Shown: positions 47,561-59,551 of the stretch, piece by piece
Position numbering within the stretch: position 1 is the first letter of the stretch
Layout of the letters: each line of letters begins with the position of its first letter
Assembly: GCF_013368755.1 (NCBI RefSeq)
Contig: NC_049562.1
Span: 3,286,001-3,350,000 of the forward strand
Length of the DNA: 64,000 nt
Direction: 5' to 3'
Source of the DNA: Talaromyces rugulosus
Taxonomy: Eukaryota > Ascomycota > Eurotiomycetes > Eurotiales > Trichocomaceae
Program-made: the position numbers and the translations under genes
The notes under the pieces: model-generated
Seen by the model: the letters and a program-made list of their open reading frames with translations, nothing else
The model's database searches: none
Told to the model about the DNA's origin: nothing

Positions 47561-48029
47561 TTCGATATATCCTGATGGAAAGGGATGTTGTCATGTGTGG
47601 ATGGCGTTACTTTTGGTTCTTTGGCGCTTTTTTGCTTTGTTGTCTCATGCTCAGATGTGCTTAAAATAGTTCTACGTGCTTTGGGTTTTTCTTTTTTTTT
47701 TTTGTAGAAATACAATTGTATATTTTCTTTAAAAAAACGGTTTCAAACAAATTCTTTTCTTAGCCGGTACTGGAGGCGACATCTGGGGCCGATGAAACTA
47801 GTCCCGGTGCCGCCGCATCCAGCCATCAGTAAGCGGTAACGTTCACCTTAGCATCGGTTCAACTATATTATTATCTCAACGTCAAAAGACCCTGATACTA
47901 GAAAGTTGGTAACCATGCGCGCGACTTGGCGTATTTCGCCCGGCGAATGTCAATAACTAGGCTTATCTTCCAAAGCTTTCCTCAAGGTGTCATGCGGGAC
48001 CACTTCAAGAACTCCCCACTGCAGCAGAT
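47561..48029. other. Intergenic region after nop56
   Basis: This should contain the nop56 3' untranslated region and the promoter of the small basic-protein gene. T and A homopolymers are near 47692-47705 and 47731-47737. No other feature is seen. Confidence 0.5.
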
Positions 48030-48860
48030 ATGATGATGATGGGAACACCACTGCATCGTTCCCCAAAGCGCAAGAGAGATGTCTCGTTGGAAACAGAAAC
48101 AAGCAGTCCTCCAATGTCTCCGACCTCTTCCTTGTCAGTCGCGAGCCTGCAAGAAGCCCGTTTGGTCGAAGCGGACGATATAGGGCGATACAGTCCCCGC
48201 ACCGTCGTCGCCAGCCGCCTCAAGGAGCTCGCAATTCGAGAATCAAGTCTCAAACCGGAGATTAGTAGTAGTCGCGCCAAAACAGCAGTGCAGATCCAAG
48301 GATCTACTGGCGATGAAGCGCATCATCCTTTAGCTGCAGAGGTCGAACAACCGCAAGTGCCGCCCACGTCAGACTGCGATCACCATGGCGGGACGACATG
48401 CGGCAACAGCAACAGCAACACACAAGAAACAGATGAGCAGAAGAAGCTTAGTAACAAACCACTCCAACCGATGGAACGACAGCCAGAAGCAACACCGCCT
48501 CGCAAAAAGGCGAAGCCTGTTCCAGGGTCGACAAAGTCGTCGCGGAGAAAATCCCCTCCGCCTGCTGAAGGTGATTCTCTCAACCCATTCACATGGAGTG
48601 ATTGCGAGATCACAGGTCACAACCCTACCGATCCAAACGATGATGGATACGGTATAAATGGTGTTGGCTTTAGGCCTACCCCTGCAATGGCGTGGGCACG
48701 TTCTCGCCAAAGACAAAAGCAAGTCGCAGAGTGGAAACACCGAGAGGCGAGAGAAGCAAGAGAGAAACGCCGGGAGCGCCGTGAAGGCATGATCCAGGAC
48801 AACGCACAAGATGAAGCCGCTGGAATAGTACAGAAGAAAGTAAAGTTTGATATTGAATGA
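48030..48860 (+). CDS. Hypothetical basic fungal protein
   Basis: A single-exon gene of 276 codons that I do not recognise as a named family. The first 190 residues are low complexity, rich in Ser, Pro, Lys and Asn, with basic clusters (SPKRKRD, PPRKKAKPVP, KSSRRKSPPP) that look like nuclear-localisation signals. The C-terminal 85 residues look conserved: NPFTWSDCEITGHNP, then DDGYGINGVGFRPTPAMAWA, then a highly charged helix (EWKHREAREAREKRRERREG) predicted to be a long helix or coiled coil. It ends VQKKVKFDIE. A nuclear role is a guess from the basic clusters. Several ATGs are stacked at the start (MMMM), so the exact first residue is uncertain by a few codons. Confidence 0.75.
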   Translation: MMMMGTPLHRSPKRKRDVSLETETSSPPMSPTSSLSVASLQEARLVEADDIGRYSPRTVVASRLKELAIRESSLKPEISSSRAKTAVQIQGSTGDEAHHPLAAEVEQPQVPPTSDCDHHGGTTCGNSNSNTQETDEQKKLSNKPLQPMERQPEATPPRKKAKPVPGSTKSSRRKSPPPAEGDSLNPFTWSDCEITGHNPTDPNDDGYGINGVGFRPTPAMAWARSRQRQKQVAEWKHREAREAREKRRERREGMIQDNAQDEAAGIVQKKVKFDIE

Positions 48861-49120
48861 AAGCAGATCTCTATTGGGAGGACCTATGCTGTTATCACTT
48901 TACATTGCATTTGTGGCGTTATATTTTATTTCCCCGGCGATCCATGGCGTCAATATTCGAAACATATTTTTGTACAGATTGGAACATGCTTGAGGGAAAC
49001 TTGCTAGCTATTTTACAAGATGCCTTGTCATCATCAAATGACATTAATTACAGAAAGAAACACACCCAAGGTGTTGACGCCTGAAACTCCGTGTTGATGC
49101 CGAATATATCCTTCAAGGCT

Positions 49121-49767
49121 TCACCAAAACTTGTAGTTGGAAGGATTCGTCCAACTTTTCCGTTTGCGCTCCGCATCCTTCTCAGCTTCACGAGCTGCCT
49201 TTAATTGCTCGGTCTCCTTTTCTTTCTTAATTTTGAGGTCGTGCATGAGCTTCACGGCTTCTGCCATTCCCTGCATCTCGTTCACTCGTTGTCGTTTGCA
49301 GAGCTCGAAGGAAACGAGGGAGGCAATCGCAAACGTCCCGACCGCCCAGTTACAAGCAGGCCAGATAGCTCTAAGTCCTGCAAAGGACGAAGAAAACAAA
49401 GTAAGTATCATAGATTTGGGCAGAGACTAAAGGTGTACAAGACTTTACCTCCAACTATACCCCGAATGCCTCCAATACCAAATGCAGCACCCATGCCTAT
49501 CATTAATGAATCTCGCGCGCATGGCTTTTTGTGGAATGTAGAGACGTCTTTCATAGAGATCGAGCTGAGCGATTCGGATATCGTCAAGTCTTTGGGTTTC
49601 TGCCGGCTGGGGTCAAATGTCGCTCCAGGCATTACGTTAATCGGCTTCTCGGGATTTCCAAATGCATCCCACAGCTTGCCGACCTGGGATTTGGGGAGAT
49701 CATGCTTTGGTTTATTGTTCGATTGTGAAGACGACGTCGAATCTCCGTCCCGCGTGTCTTCCGCCAT
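49121..49767 (-). CDS. cox20: COX20-like cytochrome c oxidase assembly protein
   Basis: A probable inner-mitochondrial-membrane chaperone for Cox2 during cytochrome c oxidase assembly. Two exons, 49767-49449 and 49377-49121, give 191 residues; the donor is GTAAAG and the acceptor TTTGCAG. The N-terminal half is hydrophilic (KLWDAFGNPEKPINVMPG). The conserved core starts at DVSTFHKKPCARDSLMIGMG and contains two close hydrophobic segments, GMGAAFGIGGIRGIVGG (spanning the splice) and WAVGTFAIASLVSFELC, the hairpin expected of COX20/FAM36A. The C terminus is a basic, Lys/Glu-rich helix ending in NPSNYKFW. Assignment rests on this two-segment layout and the CARDSLMIG/GGLRAIWPACNW phrases. It diverges from the polymerase epsilon gene. 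Confidence 0.8.
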
Positions 49768-50004
49768 GGTGTCCGTTCGGAGCTGAGAGCTCACTTGCCA
49801 ATGATCTGTCTGGCGACAGGGGAAAGAAAAAGGAAAAAGAAAATAGATATGAACCAATTGAGCGATTGATGCTAGAGTATCAGTGGCTTTCTCCCCACGT
49901 CATGCAGTCTAAGCTCTCTTCGGATCTTGAATTTTCCGCATCGAGGTTCCCGAGCAAACATTGAGCCGTCCCGAAAGCAGTTTAGTGCGACTCGCCGTCC
50001 GTTA

Positions 50005-50010
50005 ACGCGT
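50005..50010. promoter_or_regulatory. MluI cell-cycle box 1 (ACGCGT)
   Basis: A perfect palindromic ACGCGT about 235 bp upstream of the pol2 ATG. In yeasts this box binds MBF, which drives G1/S expression of replication genes including DNA polymerases; its use in this fungus is inferred. Confidence 0.65.
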
Positions 50011-50026
50011 TTAGTGGAAAACGCGG

Positions 50027-50032
50027 ACGCGT
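50027..50032. promoter_or_regulatory. MluI cell-cycle box 2 (ACGCGT)
   Basis: A second perfect ACGCGT, within GGACGCGTCC, 22 bp (about two helical turns) from the first. The close pair makes chance occurrence less likely than a single site would. Confidence 0.65.
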
Positions 50033-50241
50033 CCATTGTCGATTCTATAGTCGGCATTCAAATTGCACTCTGCATTCTGCATTCAATCGCCTGTGGTTTC
50101 CACTCTCGACTGCGCAGATGCTGCATTGTTCGGCGCCAATTATCTAATCTTGAAATCACAGAAAAAATCCCCTCCGCATGTTTTGAAGTGCAGTCGTTTT
50201 CTCACCAAGCAACATACTATCCGGCGGTGGGCTGCAGCACC

Positions 50242-53200
50242 ATGCCTTCGCGCAAACCCAGCAAGTATGGCAACAAATTCCGATCGAGCGCGGCGACCTT
50301 CAATCCGAAGAGAGCAAAGACAGTAGAATTCACGTCACTTCGGTCTACAGAAGCTACCTCCCAAGATGAAAAGTTCGAAGCTGTTCGGCGAGCAAACACC
50401 ATCGATGAGTCCATGGGTTTCTCCCGTTACGAGGCCAGTCAGAAGAGAGCTGGCTGGCTTATAAACATGCACAGCACATCTGTGGAAGATTCAAATATTG
50501 CGGGAGGTCGAGCCGGCGTCGACTTTTACTTTTTGGAAGACGACGGCGGCAGCTTTAAAGCCACAGTCGAATACGACCCTTATTTCCTCATTGCTGTTAA
50601 GGGAGGCCGGGAAGGAGAAGTTGAGGAATGGTGCAAGAGGGCATTGGAGGATGTTGTGAAGACTGTGCACCGGGTTGTCAAGGAAGACCTTGGGATGCCA
50701 AATCATTTGCTGGGGAATCGCCGAACGTTTCTTCAACTCGGTTTTGCAAACGTTGGCAATTTACTTGAGGCTCGGAAAATGCTCATGCCAATTGCGGAAA
50801 AGAACAAGAAAAATGTGACAACAATGGATACGTATGCTGAGATGGCCAGGTATGATCAGTCTCTCTATTTTTGACTGCCATGAACTAACCGGTATTCCTA
50901 GAACATCTGCTGGCTTCGATCTCTTCGATGACGAACTTAACGATGATGTACGACCTAACAACACCATGAACGCGAGCGATTTTATTATTGATATTAGAGA
51001 ATATGATGTGCCCTATCACGTCAGAGTGGCCATCGACAAAGGTAACGCTTTCTTCAGCCAGGAAACTAGGGCTTCTTCACTAATGCCAAGTAGATATTCG
51101 AATTGGAAAATGGTACAACGTGGAAATGAAGCATGGACTAACAAAATTGACATGCATTGAAGAGCGACTTCAACGTGCCGACCCTGTAGTGCTCGCATTC
51201 GATATTGAAACGACGAAGCTTCCTTTAAAATTCCCAGACGCCGTTATCGATCAAATCATGATGATTTCTTACATGATTGACGGCAATGGATTTCTTATCA
51301 CAAATCGAGAGATTGTCTCAGAGGATATCAATGATTTTGAATACACACCCAAGCCAGAGTATAACGGACCTTTTCTTATTTTCAACGAACCCGACGAACG
51401 CCATGTCCTGGAGCGTTTCTTCAGTCATATCAAGGAAGCGAAACCAACAGTTATAGCAACATATAACGGTGACTTTTTCGATTGGCCTTTCGTTGAAACG
51501 CGTGCCAGCGTTCTTGGTATCGATATGTACACCGAAACCGGCTTCAAGAAAAACAACGAAGACATCTATCAAAGCGACCACTGTGTTCACATGGATTGTT
51601 TCGCCTGGGTGAATCGAGACAGTTACCTTCCTCAAGGTAGCAGAGGTCTGAAGGCTGTCACAGTTGCAAAACTTGGGTATGACCCAGACGAATTGGACCC
51701 GGAGCTCATGACTAGGTATGCCAGTGAACGCCCACAAACGTTGGCAGAGTATTCGGTGTCCGATGCCGTTGCGACGTATTATCTCTATATGAAATATATC
51801 CATCCCTTTATTTTCTCCCTCTGCACCATCATTCCCCTGAACCCAGATGATGTTCTTCGAAAAGGTACTGGAACGCTGTGCGAAATGCTCTTGATGGTGC
51901 AAGCATACAAGGGCAAAATCATTCTACCCAACAAACACAAGGACCCGACAGAGGCTTTCTATGATGGCCACCTTCTTGACTCGGAGACGTATGTGGGTGG
52001 TCATGTCGAGAGTATAGAAGCCGGGGTGTTCCGTAGCGACATACCCGTCAATTTCGCTGTTGACGGTGCCGCTATTGACGAGCTACTCAATGACCTAGAT
52101 GCCGCCTTGAAATTCAGTATTGTGGTGGAGGAAAAGAAATCCTTGGAGGATGTCTCGAATTATGAAGAGGTTAAGGCTCAAATTGTCGAGCGCCTCACGA
52201 CCTTGAAGAACACGCCAAATCGCATGGAGCGACCGCTAATTTACCATCTTGACGTGGCTTCAATGTACCCAAACATTATGACAACGAATCGACTGCAACC
52301 TGATTCTATGAAGCAAGAATCAGATTGTGCCGCGTGTGACTTCAATCGACCAGGAAAGACCTGCGATCGACGTCTACCTTGGGCGTGGCGTGGCGAGTTT
52401 CTTCCTGCCAAACGCGATGAGTACAATATGATTCGGCGTGCTGTTGAGAACGAGAGATTTCCCGGCAAATATAAGAACTCCCCGATGCGTCCGTTCACAG
52501 AACTCAGCACAGACGAGCAAGCGGGTATCATAAGAAAGCGCCTTCAAGAATACAGCAAAAAAATCTATCACAAAATCCATGACAGCAAGACGATAGAGAA
52601 AGAAGCCATAATTTGTCAACGGGAGAATCCATTCTATGTCGATACCGTTCGCGACTTTCGTGACCGACGATATGATTTCAAGGGAAAGCAAAAAGTTTGG
52701 AAGGGCAAAACAGACTCTCTGAAGTCTTCTGGTGCCCCAGCTGCTGAGGTTGAGGAGGCCAAGAAGATGATTGTCCTATTTGACTCTCTTCAACTTGCAC
52801 ATAAAGTCATTCTAAACAGTTTCTACGGCTATGTCATGCGAAAAGGATCAAGATGGTACTCCATGGAAATGGCAGGGGTGACGTGTTTAACGGGAGCTCA
52901 TATCATTCAAATGGCACGAGAGCTTGTGGAACGCATCGGCCGTCCCCTAGAGCTTGATACTGACGGTATCTGGTGTATGCTTCCAGCTACCTTTCCAGAG
53001 AACTTTGCGTTTACTTTGAAAAACGGCAAAAAACTGGCCATGTCATACCCCTGTGTCATGCTTAATCACCTCGTTCATCGCCGTTTCACGAACCATCAAT
53101 ACCAGACGCTAACTGATCCTACGACATTCAAGTACGAAACATCAAGCGACAACTCGATTTTCTTTGAAGTGGACGGCCCATACAGAGCAATGATTCTACC

Positions 53201-56200
53201 GGCATCGAAAGAAGAGGATAAGAATTTGAAAAAGCGTTACGCGGTCTTCAATGATGATGGCTCTCTTGCTGAGCTAAAGGGGTTTGAGGTCAAGCGTCGT
53301 GGTGAACTCAAACTCATTAAGATATTCCAAACGCAAATTTTCAAATTCTTCTTGGATGGAAAAGACCTATCAGAAACATATGGATCAACTGCTCGGGTGG
53401 CCAATAGGTGGCTCGACGTGTTGTATGAGCACGGCGACACATTGGCCGACGAGGAGCTCATCGACTTGATTTGCGAGAACAGAAGCATGTCAAAGACTTT
53501 AGAGGAATATGGGACGCAAAAGTCTACATCTATCACGACAGCTAAACGACTAGCTGAATTTCTTGGTGAGCAAATGATCAAGGACAAAGGTCTTAACTGT
53601 CGCTACATTATTTCAGCAAGGCCGAGAAACGCCCCAGTTACGGAACGAGCAATTCCTGTGACCATTTTCTCTGCGGAGGAAAGTGTCAAACGCTTCTTCT
53701 TGCGCAAATGGCTAAAGGATGACCCCGGCAACATGGACCCGCGATCTCTCATTGACTGGGACTACTATCTTGAACGTTTGGGCTCTGTGATTCAAAAGCT
53801 GATTACTATTCCGGCCGCCTTGCAAAAGCTGGATAACCCAGTTCCTAGGGTGCAGCACCCTGACTGGCTTCAACGCCGTATCGCGACGAGAGACGACAAG
53901 TTTAAGCAGAAGAAGATGACAGACATGTTTCAGAAAACCCCTCTTTCTGAGATGTCTAATAACATCCTGGATCACCGTGTTCCTCACTCCACTGATATCG
54001 AGGATGCCGCGACGCAATCTACTCAAAACAAAAAAATGTCACCATCTAGCAAAATGGCACAGAAAAGAAAACTCCCCGAAGGACCTTCGACAACGGCCCT
54101 TGATCCGTATGCCGCTTTGCCGGCAAAGATGCCATCGATATCCGAGGATTACGAAGGGTTTATCAAGTATCAAAAACAGAAGTGGAAGATACAAAAGCAG
54201 GCGCGAATAAGACGAAGACAGCTTTTTGGAGAAAGATCGGCCCATGCGTCTGACTCGCTAGGCCAATTCTTCCGGAACCAGGCAGAGCTACTGTTTATCA
54301 GTAAATGGGAGGTCTTGCAACTCAGAGAGACCGATATGCCTGGAGAAGTGCGGGGGTTTGTGCTAATAGACCGCAAAATTCACGCTATCACTGTGAAGGT
54401 TCGACGTCAGCTCTTCGTTAACTTGAAAGACGACTCTTTGCCAGATGTTGAGCTGCCGGACTGCGAGGTGGAAAAAGTTAACCACACCCTACCAAATGGT
54501 CACCCTTCAGTTCACCTTTTCAAGCTTAGTCTACCGGAAGACACCTTCTTGACCCAATCCGACAAAATCAATTCATTGTTGAACCATCCAAGTGTGGAAG
54601 GTGTCTATGAACGAAATATTCCTCTCGCTGCCCGTGCTGTAATGAAGCTAGGCAGTACTTGCACCTTTGACGAAAGCCAACGTGGTGTTCTCGGTGACGG
54701 ACTAGATCATGGCTTCGATTTATCATCTCTGCTACACACTTCTACCGAGAAGCCTTATCTAGAGGACTCAATACTCTCATACTATTACTTATACCACGTT
54801 ACGTCAGGCGACCGTCAGGTGTTTGCCCTTTTCTCAACATCCAGTAATGAGGCCAACATCGTCATTCTCAACCGAAATCGTGATATGCAAGGTCTTCCAA
54901 ACGTTGACAAAATCTATTCTGAGCTTCTTGCTCGCAAGCTTGAAACCGAGGGCGAATCTTCGACAACCGCTTTTGATTACCAGGAAAAGATACACTTCAA
55001 GACTGTCCAAGTTACTACTCAGCGAAAAGCTATGTTGGAAGTCGGTGATTTGGTGAAGAAGCTGCGCAAAGAAGAAAACAAGCCATTTGTATTCGTGATT
55101 CAATCCCAGCAAAGACGAAAACTGAGTCACGAAATTCCAATCTTGAAAGAATATCCGATTCTAGCGGTCAAACCCGAAATTTCTGATACGGACATGCCGC
55201 CGCTAGGATGGCAATCTTTCATTGCAAAGCGGTTGGTCACCCACTATCTCTACTTGGGCTCATGGGTTCAGCATATTACAAGTCTCGCACGCTATGGGGA
55301 TGTTCCCATTTGCAACCTTGAAAGCGATGACCCTCGATACTTGATTGATATCGCCTACGCTAGGCGGCTTCAACAGAACAATGTGGTTCTCTGGTGGTCA
55401 GCCGGACCGCGGCCGGATCATGCTGGGTACGAGAAGGACGATGTCTTGGGCGCCCTCGAAATGGTTGACATGCCCTCCATCAATATGCCAGGAACATATG
55501 CGACTGTCTCAATTGAACTCGAAGTGCGAAACCTCGCGATAAACACAATTCTTACCTCATCTATCATCAACGAACTCGAGGGCAGCGATAGTCTTCTTGC
55601 ATCTGGAAATGATTCTGGCGATGGCAGTGGAGTCCTTTACTCCGAAAAAGCCTTTGCTTCAGCCGGTGTGTTTGTTTTACGCGAAATGGTCAAGCAATGG
55701 TGGACAGAAGCCTGTGGAGGCAATACCATGGCTGATATTATGGTCCAGCATCTGATTCGCTGGGTGGAAAGTCCCAGCTCACGACTTTATGATCGGTCAT
55801 TGCACCACTATGTTCGAGTTATGTCGAAAAAGTCTTTTCAACAATTGATGGGAGATTTCCGCCGCGTTGGATCGAATGTTATCTTTGCTAGCCCGACGCG
55901 ACTACTACTCCAGACCACGAAGACAGAAGTTGGAAACGCATTTGCTTACAGTCAATACATCCTTAAGTCAATTCGGGCAAACCCCGTGTTTCACTTTATC
56001 GACCTTGAACTCAAAGAATACTGGGATTTTCTGGTGTGGTACGACGAATTCAACTATGGTGGCAAAGGATGCCTAGAAGTTGTGGAGGCAGAAGCTCAGC
56101 AGCTAGAAACTATCATGCATTGGCAGATGAGCCGCTTTCTGCCTACGACCATGCAGGGTGTCTTCCACGACTGGGTCATTGAATACATTGAACTAATGCA

Positions 56201-57020
56201 TGGGCTCAAACGAGGAGACGATGTGGAAGACTCTTCTACGCCACGACTCACGCAGATCCCAAGGCCAGCAAACGCAGCAGACGACGAGGCAACGGCGATT
56301 CTTACGGACAAATTTTCGAAGCCATTGAAAAAGCAAATTGCAGGGCTCATTCGACGCCAGCGTGATGAACTCCTTCACCCCGAACTTGCATCCGACTATA
56401 TCTTTCCTATTCTCCCAGGAGCCATCGTTGATCCGAACGAGGAAAATCGCAATCCAGTATTGGAGTTGGTGAAGTCATTGATGCAAATTCTTAGTCTATC
56501 CAAGACCACCACCCTAGAGACACGTCTACTTCGGCGTGAGCTCCTTGCATTATTCGAGGTCCGTGAATTCAGCAAGGAGGGGCGTTTCGAGAACCCTAGT
56601 GCCAGCCTGAAATTGGCCGAGCTGACATGCAGTGGATGCTGCTTGATCCGTGACCTGGACTTGTGCCGAGACGAAGATGTCCTCCCAGACGCCAATGTTG
56701 ACGGTGGGAAAGGAGCTCTTAAAACCTGGAAATGTCCTTTCTGCCAGACCGAATACGATCGACTCGCGCAAGAAGAAAAACTCATAGGCGAGATCCACGG
56801 CATGGTGGTTGCTTGGCAGGCTCAAGATCTGAAGTGCTCCAAGTGCAGCAAGCTCAAGGTCAGCGCACTGATGGAGCATTGTTCCTGCAGTGGCGAGTGG
56901 ACAGCAACTATGAAACGAGGGGAGATGGTCAAGAAACTACGCGTCATGTCTAGCGTGGCCAAGTTTCACGATCTCAAGCTGCTAGAGGGAGTGGCAGAGG
57001 ATGTGTTGAAGCAGATATGA
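50242..57020 (+). CDS. pol2: DNA polymerase epsilon catalytic subunit
   Basis: The leading-strand replicative polymerase, a nuclear family-B enzyme with 3'-5' proofreading. Three exons (50242-50849, 50902-51041, 51094-57020) give 2224 residues, close to yeast Pol2. The exonuclease site begins with FDIETTKLP (D286, E288), followed by YNGDFFDWPF and a third motif around SVSDAVATYYLYM. Polymerase motif A is LDVASMYPNIM (Asp near 636), motif B is around KVILNSFYGYVMRKGSRWYS, and motif C is LDTDGIWCM (D871, D873). The C-terminal non-catalytic half resembles an inactive family-B polymerase. The end carries two cysteine clusters (CSGC...CPFC and CSKC...CSCSG), the zinc/iron-sulfur region that binds Dpb2. 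The second junction restores AIDKDIRIGKWYNVEMKHG. The last exon alone is 5.9 kb. Confidence 0.97.
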
Positions 57021-57697
57021 TGGCATTGTTCAATTACACTCTATCATGTATTTTTCCAGCGGGGTTTGGGCTTGGGATTAGGTTGCACAGATGGCGTTTT
57101 TGGATGAGCGAGTTGCTACACGTATGATTTATGTATATACCACACATGGGACATGTTTGTCCTATAGGATACCGCCCCTTCGATTACGATCTACAATGAA
57201 ATTTCATACAGATATTAGTACCTGGTCCACCGTAGCTAGGATCGGAGGTTGGTCCATGCTGTTTGTTGATTTGCAGATATCCAATAATTATCTATGCGCG
57301 ATGAAGATTTGAAACATGTAAAACAACCCCGCCGTACGGTCAGCAAGTCACCGGCCAATCGATACGTGTCGAATGACCCAGGGAGAGAAGTTTATGGCTA
57401 GAATAATAGCACGTAGGACATAGAAGCGTACCGTATTTCATGAAGAAAAAGAAAAAGGAAATTTAACAAATCGCTGACCGGGTTAGCCTTGCAGGTTGCA
57501 TTGCATGGTGCCGACCGTTAAACCCCACGCACGGCATTCCTAGCCACTTCCCCTCTCTCCACATCTCTCTTGACAGATTCCGATCATCTTTCTCTCCACA
57601 CACACCCACCACACAACTTCGACAACGGCGTATGGACCCCGTCCATTGAAGAAACGAACACAATATTCAGTTCAAAGGAAGAAAATCACCCGACCGA
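57021..57697. other. Intergenic region between pol2 and the CaM kinase
   Basis: This holds the pol2 3' end and the kinase promoter. The 150 bp before the kinase start are CT- and CA-rich (CTCTCTCCACATCTCTC-like), typical of a fungal leader. There is no other gene. Confidence 0.55.
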
Positions 57698-59093
57698 ATG
57701 GCAGCCCAGACACAAACACAGTCTCAGCGACCTCAAATTCAGCCTTGCCGGTACAAGACCGGGAAGACATTGGGAGCGGGCTCCTACTCGGTCGTCAAAG
57801 AATGCGTACACATCGATACCGGGCGGTATTTTGCTGCCAAAGTGATCAATAAGCGGTTGATGACTGGTCGAGAGCATATGGTAATCCTCTACGGGCATGC
57901 TTTGTGTGAATGAACTGGCTAACATGAGATTCGCCGAACAGGTTCGAAATGAAATCGCCGTGCTTAAACGTGTTTCAATGGGACACCAGAACATCCTTAC
58001 TTTGGTCGATTACTTCGAGACCATGAATAATTGTGCGTTGAGATGATTTTTGTGGATACCGGTCGAGACGAGTTTTTACTGATGACTGGTTTTCTCATTG
58101 CAGTATATCTTGTCACCGAGTTGGCTCTTGGAGGAGAGCTATTCGACCGAATCTGCCGCAAAGGAAGCTATTACGAAGCCGACGCAGCAGATCTTATCCG
58201 AGCGACTCTCTCGGCTGTTGCATATTTGCACGACCATGGAATCGTGCATCGTGATCTCAAACCAGAGAACTTGTTGTTTCGCACGCCGGAGGATAACGCA
58301 GATCTCTTGATTGCGGATTTTGGACTGTCTAGAATCATGGACGAAGAGCAATTTCACGTTCTTACGACGACATGTGGGACACCGGGTTATATGGCACCTG
58401 AGATTTTCAAGAAGACGGGACATGGCAAGCCCGTGTAAGTCGCATGTAAAAAACGATGAAACCTTGATCCGATGTGCTGATTTTGGAAACAGAGATATAT
58501 GGGCCATTGGAGTTATCACTTATTTCCTTCTCTGCGGATACACACCGTTTGACCGCGAATCTAATCTCGAGGAGATGCAGGCCATCCTCGTTGCAGACTA
58601 TTCTTTTACACCCCTTGAGCACTGGCGAAGTGTTTCCCCTAGTGCTCGCCAGTTTATTAACCGCTGCCTAACAATCGATCCTCAGGCGCGAATCACTGCT
58701 CATGAAGCTCTTCAGCACGCATGGATCAACAACGACCCGTCGTTGAAACAAGGCGAAGATCTCCTGCCCACCGTTAAGAAGAACTTCAACGCTCGCCGCA
58801 CTCTCCACAAGGCCATTGACACGGTCCGTGCCATCAATAAGCTCCGTGAAGGAGGCAGCCTGATGATGGACGGAGTGACCAGCGTCAACCCTCGACCAGA
58901 ACGGGTGGATGGTAACGATGTATACGATGAAACCAAAAACCCCGCTCAACAGACGGATGGCGACCCAATGGTAATCGACAGCCGTAGCAATGCCATCGGC
59001 CAAACGGGGGATCAGATCCGCGAGCAAGAGCGCAAAGTCAAAGAGGTGGTGACTGGCCTATGGAGTAAAACCGCAGGGGGTAACAGGCGTTGA
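57698..59093 (+). CDS. Ca2+/calmodulin-dependent protein kinase
   Basis: A cytosolic serine/threonine kinase of the CaMK-I type that transduces calcium signals. Four exons (57698-57880, 57942-58032, 58104-58434, 58493-59093) give 401 residues. The kinase domain is complete: glycine loop GAGSYSVV (26-33), lysine K48, catalytic HRDLKPEN (D142), DFG at 163-165, an activation loop with TTTCGTPGYMAPE (Thr about 179-181, the target of an upstream CaMKK) and DIWAIGVITYFLLCGYTPF. After the domain, LLPTVKKNFNARRTLHKA and IDTVRAINKLR form the autoinhibitory and calmodulin-binding segment. The closest remembered relatives are fission-yeast Cmk1 and the CmkA/CmkB kinases of Aspergillus; I cannot decide which Aspergillus symbol applies. 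Confidence 0.93.
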
Positions 59094-59551
59094 GCTTGAT
59101 TCTCTCTTTTTGCATGAACAGGCAATCATGAGGAAATGAACATATCAGTGCCTTTCTTGTTTTTTTTTCTTTTTCATCTTATTGTATTGAGCGGAAATCT
59201 TTTCTGAAGCAAACACCATCTGGATGTCTGTGAGCTGTTTCTGATATTGTCAAATACATGTATGTCTCCTCTGAGCTCATAGGCTCGGTTTTTTCAAGAG
59301 ACATGCTTCTTTGTAATTCTCGTTCACTTTTTTTGAGACCTAGCTATGTATCGTGTCCTTGCTTATTGCATTCGAATATTTACAATCAAGTTAAAGTGAT
59401 GACGTAACTCGCGTAATAATCTCGCGCTTGTAAAATGGTCTACATTGTTCAAATGTTCTTACTTAGAAAAAAGAAAAGAAAGGATACATTGGACTCATTA
59501 AAACTAACTATATGCTGATAAAACATGGAAAACATCAATTAAGCAAATAGA
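59094..59551. other. Convergent intergenic region
   Basis: This lies between the 3' ends of the kinase and AMMECR1-domain genes. It is T-rich (TTTTTTTTCTTTTTC near 59160) and AT-rich near 59490-59540, consistent with two 3' untranslated regions. Confidence 0.55.

Larger units (their letters stand above)
49768..50241. promoter_or_regulatory. Divergent promoter, cox20 and DNA polymerase epsilon
   Basis: A 474-bp gap between two divergent starts. It carries two MluI cell-cycle-box matches placed toward the pol2 side (listed separately) and no obvious TATA element. Confidence 0.6.
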
